A DNA stretch of 15,519 nt, from assembly GCA_024196135.1 (NCBI GenBank), contig JAMQCK010000804.1, positions 1-15,519 on the forward strand. The letters run 5' to 3'. Source of the stretch: Pleurotus ostreatus/Saccharomyces cerevisiae fusant (lineage: Eukaryota > Opisthokonta). Positions 9,073-15,519 of this stretch are shown piece after piece (position 1 is the first letter of the stretch; every line of letters begins with the position of its first letter). The notes beneath the pieces were generated by a model. It was not told the origin of the DNA. It ran no database searches and saw only the letters and a program-made list of their open reading frames with translations. The position numbers were made by a program, and so were the translations under genes.

Positions 9073-10644
9073 ATGGCATCGGCGTATTCCCCGTCGACCA
9101 CCTTGGTCAATTCCTCGGACTCTTGGGTCTCTGCGGTGCCCGTAGAGATATGGGAGAACATCTTCCGGGAGGCGGAACGGGAAGACCTGCTGGAAATCCT
9201 GCTTGTTTGCAAGGGCTTTCACCTCATCGGAAAAGGGGTTTTCTACAGAAACCTGGTCTGGAGTCAGCCCAGGAAGACGCTGGATGCGCCTGGAGAACTG
9301 ATGAGTCGGGGGATCTCCCTCCAGGCTCCAAGGTCGTTGGTTCTGAAAGTGCACCTCGTCGATCCGCACCAAGTTGCGGTGCATGAGTGGCTGCCTTTGG
9401 CGAGAACCCGAGTCGTCGGGTTGGACGGCTCGTTCGTACCTCTGGACGACAGGATACCGCAGCAGGGCTTTGCGCACCTCATGCACAACTTCGGCGTCAC
9501 AATCGACCGTACGGATCACGCCTCCCTGCCTTTGTATAGGAAAATACTCACCGACGTCACCCTCCTCCCCCGACTCAATCGCCTGTCGTTGCAAAATGCG
9601 CATCTGCCGAGAGAGGTATACACTACCGTCAGCGCTCTCCAAGAGCTTCGGACGCTCGAGTTCGTCAAGTGCACGCTCCCCTTCGCGCTTGCGACTGCTT
9701 ACCCGACACGTTTCCTCAACCTGCCTATCAACTCGCTCACCATCGATCGCACGCTACTGCGCCGCGGCTCGCGAGCGGAGGAGGCGACCGTCTTCACCAT
9801 CCACGACCCCCTCGTCCACCCACTGTTCATGGCGACAGCGCACAACCTCGCGTCCCTCACAGTGGGGTGGAAGGAGCCTTTCCTGAGGATCCTTGGGCAG
9901 AAAGCCTCGTACCCCAGCCTTCGACACCTCCACGTTGGCTTCCTATGGGATAGCGCGAACAGCCACGGGCCCTTGGTCCTCGTCAACCTGCCGCGCTTGC
10001 TCGCGCGTTGCCCAGGGCTTCGCTCGCTGGAGATTGCGTCGCCCGCACACGACTCGCAGATGGATGCGGTGGATCTGCCCGCGCTGGAACGTTTTGAGGG
10101 GCCCATGACCCTCGCGCGCGCAATATCGGCGCCCGTGCTGAAAGAGTTGATCTTGTCCGACATCCGGAGCGTCGACAACGAGGCCTTTTTGGAGTTCGTA
10201 CGCACGCTTCCGCGTACTGTCCAAATTATGTCTGCGAAAGTGGACAAGTGGGACGTGCAGCTTCTGCCCACACTGGCAGATCGCGTGCCGCGGCTGCGTA
10301 CCTTGCATATCACCTACCTCAATCACGATGACAGGCCCTCTGCAGTATGTCCCCTCATCTTACTCAAAGCGTCGTTGCCTCTAACCCTCATCCAGCAATA
10401 TCTCACTACCGTGGGCGACGCCCACCTAGTGCGCTTCCGCCAGCTGCACACCCTGAGAATCTATATGGCAATGTCGGAGTTGGGTCGGACAGCGTCCGAG
10501 CTAACGCTCAGGTCCAGCACGAAGGAGCTTGCTTGTCGTTGGAATATCCCCTGCGAGTCCTTGCGCATTGTCCAGCTTTCAGAAGGCTCCGTCTGGGCCC
10601 TCGATACGCAGCTTCACGATTGGCAAGAAATTTCGTCGCCCTGA
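9073..10644 (+). CDS. F-box protein, basidiomycete type with probable leucine-rich-repeat-like C-terminal region
   Basis: Reads as two exons, 9073-10344 and 10396-10644, giving 506 residues. The F-box lies at about 18-63: VPVEIWENIF, then LLVCKGFHLIGKGVFYRNLVW, the usual helix pattern that docks on Skp1 of SCF ubiquitin ligases. The rest has regularly spaced Leu-rich strands (LRTLEFVKC, LKELILSD, LRTLHITYL), as in expanded fungal F-box families, so a divergent LRR substrate-binding region is likely. The target is unknown. The 51-bp segment 10345-10395 starts GTATGT, has a CTAAC branch site and ends CCAG; because its length is a multiple of three and it has no stop, the gene can also be read unspliced as 523 residues. 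ATG 9073 was chosen as the start directly preceding the F-box, although the frame is open far upstream. Confidence 0.82.
   Translation: MASAYSPSTTLVNSSDSWVSAVPVEIWENIFREAEREDLLEILLVCKGFHLIGKGVFYRNLVWSQPRKTLDAPGELMSRGISLQAPRSLVLKVHLVDPHQVAVHEWLPLARTRVVGLDGSFVPLDDRIPQQGFAHLMHNFGVTIDRTDHASLPLYRKILTDVTLLPRLNRLSLQNAHLPREVYTTVSALQELRTLEFVKCTLPFALATAYPTRFLNLPINSLTIDRTLLRRGSRAEEATVFTIHDPLVHPLFMATAHNLASLTVGWKEPFLRILGQKASYPSLRHLHVGFLWDSANSHGPLVLVNLPRLLARCPGLRSLEIASPAHDSQMDAVDLPALERFEGPMTLARAISAPVLKELILSDIRSVDNEAFLEFVRTLPRTVQIMSAKVDKWDVQLLPTLADRVPRLRTLHITYLNHDDRPSAVCPLILLKASLPLTLIQQYLTTVGDAHLVRFRQLHTLRIYMAMSELGRTASELTLRSSTKELACRWNIPCESLRIVQLSEGSVWALDTQLHDWQEISSP
10345..10395 (+). other. In-frame 51-bp intron of the F-box gene
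   Basis: Donor GTATGT, branch-like CTCTAACCC about 15 bases before the acceptor, and acceptor CCAG match every other intron of this window, and 51 bp is the modal size here. Removing it leaves frame and flanking residues (DDRPSA and QYLTTV) intact. Confidence 0.75.
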
Positions 10645-10863
10645 TTACTTTTACATACATATCTTCTAACTAGACGACTATACTCTACGCTGGACTCTAC
10701 GTGCAACTCATAGCGACCATATCTTGGAGCTCATCTACTTCTCGAAATACAGTCTGTATATCAGACCCTGATGAAGGATGTTTGCCGACACGAAAAGGGG
10801 GCACGGGGACACCCCAGTCGCAACTTCACCGCTATGGGTCCTTGTAGGTGCGTCTGATACTTG

Positions 10864-11301
10864 TCACGTGGTTTGTAGAAGGACTTGGGCGCTTCTTGAA
10901 TTCCCTACCCTCAACCAAACCATTTGTGTACTTTCGATTACTGGATTATAGCTCTCAGAATCAATCCAGGCACTTATATCAGGTAGATATCTGCACCTGC
11001 ATTTGTTGAAAACAATCTTCGCAATTTCGGCAAACCCCGAAACCCTCGAGCCCAAATTAAACTCCAAAATTCTGTCAATGACCTTCTGCACACCCTTGAA
11101 CCTGTTGCCCGCCTCGGTACCCCCGACCATCAAGAGGACCACGCCTACGAGGGCCGGTGAACGGCCGACATGAGACTTCGATCCTTGTCCCCCAAGGGGA
11201 TCTGGGGTGTGGCTCGCGTGATAAGTGTGTGCCTCAAGAACAAGATGTGCAGTAGATAGATTTTTTTTTTGCTTTCTTTCATCTTCGTACTTGTGACATC
11301 G
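10864..11301 (-). other. Stop-free stretch on the minus strand, possible gene remnant or short unrecognised gene
   Basis: From the stop at 11304-11302 down to the stop at 10866-10864 one minus-strand frame stays open for about 145 codons; the first ATG is at 11142, leaving 92 residues. The stretch includes TPDPLGGQGSKSHVGR, ALVGVVLLMVGGTEAG and FNLGSRVSGFAEIAKIVF, which read like folded protein rather than random codons, but I do not recognise a family. The poly-A run of the minus strand at 11270-11261 lies in the same frame. No neighbouring exons with good splice sites were found. It may be a decayed gene, part of a repeat, or chance. Confidence 0.18.
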
Positions 11302-11694
11302 TTACTGCTACAATGGCTAGCCACAGGAGACAGATTATCGTCAGCGTTCCGACGATCTGCCTGTTCCGGCTGACTCTGAGAATAATTACTGGGAACCATG
11401 CCGGGCAAAGTGTTAGTTCGTAGACTGCAGCGCTACATTCCTCTCAGCTGAGTAGACGGCCATGTAGCTGTGTACACCTCTCGTAATCTGCAAACACAAG
11501 CAAGGTAGGTCACCACGAACAGACTTCGCGCGCGAGGAGCATGACAAACTTCCAAGTCATACCACCGGTCCACTGCCGCCCATCCCCTCTCTGCTCCTAC
11601 GAACCTCAATGTGAGCACCAACCCAGCCTATTAGGTAGTCTCCCCAGAAAAATCATTGAGTATATATCACAACAATGAGAGATACTATGCTACT

Positions 11695-11706
11695 TAGTAC
11701 GTACTA
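11695..11706. repeat. 12-bp perfect palindrome TAGTACGTACTA with flanking direct repeat
   Basis: The palindrome lies about 250 bp beyond the stop of the Rho exchange factor gene. The heptamer ACTATGC occurs at 11684-11690 and again at 11703-11709, overlapping the right arm. Function is unknown; it could be chance. Confidence 0.4.
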
Positions 11707-11959
11707 TGCAGGAACGAAGATAAAAAGAACAGGACTAATGGGGCGAGAAGGTCGTGAGTAGCACGCGGACATAAATCAGCTCGTGCAGGCAAGAGACGCC
11801 AGCGGCGCTCTAGCAGGAAGAAAAAGGTGATAAGTTAGGTAGTGCGATGCGGGAAGGGAATGAGAGACGATAGGGGAAGGAATCAATCATCATGTACAGA
11901 GGTGGGGATCGCCGACGAAAACAAGACAGCGGGAAGGGCGCGTGCGCGACAGCTAGATA

Positions 11960-14900
11960 CTACCTCGGCATGGACCGCACCGACGCGGTGTCCGACACGA
12001 ACTGCTGTTGACCAGGCGGCGGCATGGTGGGTCGCAGTGTGAGCACCTTGTCGTCCGAGACGAGGATGATCTCGTCCCGGCCGACGCCCTGCACATGCCG
12101 CATATACGGATTGGGCGTCGGGAACTGCTGCATATACGGCTGCTGTGGCGGTCGTTGCGGGTAGCCGTAGCCGGGGTTGGCATACGGGTTGTAGTCGTAG
12201 CCGGTGTGCGCCGGCGGCTGGTATGGGTTGGAGTTATAGTACATGCTGCCGCCGTTCTGCACGGAAGGAGGGGTGTCGGCGAAGAGGAGGCGGAGGTTGT
12301 TGCCCTGGATGACCTGGGACATGTGGCCGGTCTCGATATGTCGAATCTCTACGAAGCTGGGTTCGAAGGCGAGAACATATGGTTCGTGAAGAGCTAAGCG
12401 TACAATGAGCTCGCTGCGCTAAATAGCTGGCAGGAAGACGACGTACCAAACCCTGTAGGATTGCCTTCCCAGTACACCATGAAGTCCTTGCGCGATCTCC
12501 TCCCGGTCTTGTTCACGTAGAAAGCGAATTCTGATGACCCTTATCAGCACAGACCGAGCATACACCGAGCTACTACGCACCATCGTAGCAGAGCAAGAAT
12601 TCGTTCTGTATCCTGTAGATCGCCATGGGCCGCAGGTTCGTCTTGCTGTGGACGAACTCGAGGCTCTCATCGTTCGGGTCAAGCAGCCCTTGCGTATCGA
12701 GCGTCTCCAGGTCGACGATCTCGAAGCCTCGAGAGCAGCCAACACACATCTTCGTCTTCAGGTAATGTATTGAGGTCGACTCGACTGGAATGTAAAACTC
12801 CTGGAATACGCGTCAGCGAAGTCAACATACATAGACGTCTAGCAGGCATACCCTGAAGAGCTTGAGCGTGTCGTTGCCGCCCTGCAGCAGCTTGCGGAAG
12901 GTCGGCTTCGCCCGTCCGCGAACGTTCTGGTCAATGGGTTCTAGGGTCTTGAACGTACTTGACAGCTGCGAGCTCTTCACGATGCACACCAATACCCGCC
13001 CCAAGCAGAAGCCGGCCTTGAAGAACGATGTATGCGACGAGATGCGCTTCGCCCGCTTCAACGGAGCCATCGGGTCAATGGGATCTAGCGCGTCCAAAGG
13101 AAAAGTGATGACTTGTCGCTCTGCGAAGTCATGTCAGCTCGTATCAGAGTACACTACGATCGGATGGCACCCACCGGACAGCACTATCAACAGCTGGTAG
13201 TCCTCGAGGACGTCTACCTGGCTGACGTCGAGCAGCGCAACGACCTTCTGCGGCTCCCTTCCGGGCTCGCGCAGGTCGCTCATATATACACCGTCGTCCG
13301 TCCCATACACAATCCTCCGCCCACCCGCGAATGGCGCCGCGCAATTGACACGCCCGCCGCCCCATCCCGCACCACTCGGGCCCATCCTCGCCGCCGTCGC
13401 ACTGACGCCGTTCGAGCGCGACTGGCTCGGCCTCGTCAGGTGTGCCGGTCCCGAGTGCGGCAGAGGGTCCACCCGTCCACTCGAGAAAAAGCCCTCGCTG
13501 ATGATGTGCATCTCAAAGAACCGGCTGCGGTCGCGCATGACGGCCTGCTGCTTGAGGATCGCCTCGACCCACTTCTTCTGCGCGACAGGCGAGGGGGCGT
13601 AGAGGGTGAGGTTGTATGCCTTGCGGCCGAGGTGGGTGAAGGAGATCCAGTAGGCGGCCTTGTCCTTGTCTGAAGGGCCAGAGAAAGGCAGGACGGACGA
13701 CTTGTGGGTGATAGCGGAGTTGCCTTCGGTGGTTGCTGGTGAGTCGCCGTCAGGGGACGCGTCCAGAGCGAGGTTGGTGGCGGAATGGCCAAGGGTGGAG
13801 GCGGGTGTGAGGGACAGAGGGTTGCCGGCCGTGCTCATGGAGCCAAAGGACCCGCGCCGCGTCAAGCCTTTCTTCCTGCCACCCGACATGTCATCCGCAG
13901 ACGCCGCAATGGCCAAAAGCTCCAATGGGATTGGCTGCGAAGGGTCAGTTGGGGGGACCAATGAACGGGACGAACACTACGCACTCTTCGATAGACCTTG
14001 AACATCTCACCGTGACCCTTCGCCTTGCTGGACTTCGCGAACAAGACCGCGTGGTCGAAGAGCCATACCACAAGGTCACCACTTTCACCGCCACGCCGTG
14101 CCAGAGTACCCTTGTACACCAGCTCACGCCCCTCATCCCGGAGTCGCAAGTTCACCTCGTCGCCCTGCTTCCAAATGAGCTGTTGGTCGAGCTGAATTAG
14201 GTTGAACCGGTTCTCCGTCTTCCCGCTCTCCTCGTTGACGCGCTTGAGGAACTCGCGGACCATCTCGATGACCTTCGGTAAACCCTCCGCGTCCGGCGAA
14301 TCCGGCGGTGTATGCTTGAGCACCGCACCAAGAAGCAACGGGTACCTCGCGAGACGCGTCGTCGGCTTCGTCAAGTACGCATTCAGCTCAAGCTTGCGCG
14401 ACTCGGGCAACCGCTCCGTCGTCTCCACAAACTGCGCGAACGCCGGGTTCGAGCTCTTCTCCTTCTCGAACTCGTACTTCCCATACATCTGGTGCGCGCC
14501 ATACGAGATGAACGGCGTGAAGTGCGGCACGGCGTCGAGGAAGATGTCGGATATCTTCTCGACGACGGCGTAGGACTTTTGCCGCTTCGTGAGCGCGTCG
14601 CGCAGGCGCGTGTTGACGGCGATGATGTCGAAGACGTTCCAGAAGACCTGCTCGAGGAATTGCGTCCGTCGCTCGATGGGGATGACGTCCGAGTCCTGTA
14701 GGCGCTTGATCCAGAACTGCAAGGCGTGTTCAGTAGAGAGGGGGATAGAAGGAGTATGGCACGCACATCCCGCAAGTACTCCATGTCGCGCACGAAGTCC
14801 CGCTCGGTATAGATGACCTCATTGATCGCCTCTTGTCGCTTCTTCTCCTTGTCGGATACGGAGTCAACAATCTCCTTGGGTACGGTGTGTATCCACAAGG

Positions 14901-15519
14901 TAGCCTCGCCGAGAGCATCTGCCTCGTCGCGGTCCTGCTTCTCAGCTTCGTCGTCCATCTCCTTCGCCTTGTCGATCTTCAAGTGTAGAGCCTCGGAGGA
15001 AGGATGTTGCTGCTGATGCTGTTGCTGCTTGCTCAACCGAGCTTGCTGCTCCAGCCTTCTGGGACAGACGATGGAGTAACACAGGGCATCGCGAGAGCAC
15101 GTTGGACTATAGCAGTCCGTGAGCAGGGTGAAGACACCTGACGGCAGAGGTGACTCGTCGGCCTCCTCTTCCTCTGGTTGTGGAGGCGGTTGCACTGTCT
15201 CGCCGGACACGAATGGACTGGGAAGGGTCGTACGGAACTGGTAGAGCTCATTGGGCGAGTCGCGCAGTCGATGGTCGTAAGTGACATCGTGGAAGAATTT
15301 TTGCGCGTCAAGCGCACGACCAAGGAGCAGCGCGAGCGTGCGATCGGTAGTCTTGATGATGTACGCGATCTTGTCAACAGCTTCTCGCCCATCGAACGCG
15401 TTCTTGTATGTTAAGCCGTCTTTCACGCGGTCTGAAAGTTGGATGCGGTCGCGGAACGCCTCCGCCACACGCGAGAGCAGCGCGGGATACACGATGGGCG
15501 TCTTCCGCTTGTGATTGGG
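11960..15519 (-). CDS. ROM2: Rho1 guanine-nucleotide exchange factor, Rom1/Rom2 type (DEP-DH-PH-CNH), 5' partial
   Basis: Seven exons on the minus strand: 15519-14767, 14716-13985, 13934-13175, 13120-12852, 12800-12581, 12530-12447 and 12393-11960, giving 1083 visible residues. The frame is open at the right edge, so the N-terminus is missing. The protein loads GTP on Rho1, upstream of beta-glucan synthase and the Pkc1 cell-wall integrity pathway, at the plasma membrane. In visible numbering, a DEP domain spans about 10-100 (SRVAEAF, FDGREAVDKIAYII, FFHDVTYDH), then a conserved Cys block FTLLTDCYSPTC and a Gln-rich stretch. DH starts near 228 (RQEAINEVIYTERDFVRDMEYL) with KPTTRLARYPLLL as its conserved third helix region. 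PH runs from about 425 to 640, interrupted by a Ser-rich loop. CNH runs from 691 (VNCAAPFAGGRRIVYGTDDG) to 1060. Paralogue identity (Rom1 or Rom2) cannot be settled; basidiomycetes usually have one such gene. Confidence 0.93.
12083..12265 (-). other. Pro/Tyr/Asn/Gln-rich insertion before the last CNH strand
   Basis: About 60 residues (visible 983-1043) are almost entirely Pro, Tyr, Gln, Asn and Gly, with NPY and QPY type units. They separate LRLLFADTPP from DEIILVSDDKVLTLR, which looks like the closing strand of the CNH propeller. The segment is predicted to be disordered. Confidence 0.7.
13670..13898 (-). other. Ser/Thr/Gly-rich loop splitting the PH domain of the Rho exchange factor
   Basis: About 76 residues (visible 508-583) begin with a basic patch GGRKKGLTRRGSFGS and continue Ser/Thr/Pro-rich before the PH resumes at AAYWISFTHLGRKAYNLTLYAP. 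RRGSFGS matches a basophilic kinase consensus (RRxS), so phosphoregulation is possible but unproven. Confidence 0.6.
15001..15030 (-). repeat. Imperfect CAG/CAA trinucleotide run encoding a Gln/His stretch
   Basis: On the coding strand the run encodes KQQQHQQQHP between the DEP region and the DH domain of the Rho exchange factor. CAG is interrupted by CAT and CAA, so the tract is short and imperfect. Confidence 0.65.

Larger units (their letters stand above)
10645..11959. other. Convergent intergenic region without a convincing gene
   Basis: This 1.3 kb separates the 3' ends of the F-box gene (plus) and the Rho exchange factor gene (minus), so both 3' UTRs lie here. It is richer in A/T than the genes. 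It contains a T10 run at 11261-11270, a CACGTG at 10865-10870 not near any start, a 12-bp palindrome at 11695-11706, and a minus-strand stop-free stretch at 10864-11301. No tRNA, no terminal inverted repeats and no transposase motif were seen. Confidence 0.6.

Noticed and set aside
9025..9642. 205-residue minus-strand frame opposite the F-box gene
   Set aside because: Antisense shadow of a recognised F-box coding region, with no domain or splice evidence.
7870..10644. A 924-residue continuous frame covering part of the G-patch gene and the whole F-box gene
   Set aside because: The first part is an out-of-frame reading of the G-patch gene (Arg/Ala-rich). Only from ATG 9073 does it read as an F-box protein, so it is not a fusion.
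11145..11408. 87-residue minus-strand frame containing the Lys run
   Set aside because: Composition looks random, and the overlapping alternative frame is longer and more protein-like; no splice sites link it to other exons.
10864..11460. Transposon remnant in the convergent gap
   Set aside because: No terminal inverted repeats, target-site duplication, reverse transcriptase or transposase motif could be found by eye.
15463..15492. Start of the Rho exchange factor at 15492
   Set aside because: The codon there is GTG, and the same frame continues open to the window edge with family-like residues (HKRKTPI), so the true start is outside.

Overview
The window looks like nuclear DNA of a filamentous basidiomycete, probably an agaricomycete such as a polypore. 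The reasons are dense intron-rich genes, 29 introns mostly 49-65 bp long with GT...AG ends and CTNAC-like branch sites, donors often of the form GTGCGT or GTACGT, moderately high GC in coding DNA, and protein families typical of Dikarya. The genus is inference. I see no plasmid, phage, CRISPR or bacterial signal, no rRNA or tRNA gene, and no intact transposon.

Layout, left to right. (1) A partial unknown acidic/basic protein on the minus strand (<1-608) with SUMO-interaction-like motifs. (2) A 12-exon FAD-dependent amine oxidase of the fructosyl-amino-acid/saccharopine/pipecolate oxidase family, plus strand (1173-3302). (3) TRM82/WDR4, the non-catalytic WD40 subunit of the tRNA m7G46 methyltransferase, plus (3478-5502). 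(4) A TFIP11/Ntr1(Spp382)-type G-patch spliceosome-disassembly factor, plus (5908-8953). (5) An F-box protein, plus (9073-10644). (6) A 1.3 kb convergent gap with no convincing gene but one long stop-free stretch on the minus strand. (7) A ROM1/ROM2-type Rho1 guanine-nucleotide exchange factor (DEP-DH-PH-CNH), minus strand, with its 5' end beyond the right edge (11960->15519).

I could chain every exon by reading frame through each splice junction. Four genes run head to tail on the plus strand with gaps of 175, 405 and 119 bp. Three of them (TRM82, the G-patch factor and the F-box gene) carry a CACGTG E-box 65-93 bp before the chosen ATG, the only regulatory pattern I find shared between neighbours. 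The genes do not form a pathway: they cover amino-acid/amine oxidation, tRNA modification, splicing, protein turnover and cell-wall signalling. This is mostly a conserved housekeeping neighbourhood, and I found no convincing new biological system. The main points of interest are the shared promoter motif, an in-frame 51-bp intron easily missed in annotation, low-complexity insertions within conserved domains, and the unexplained stop-free stretch at 10864-11301.
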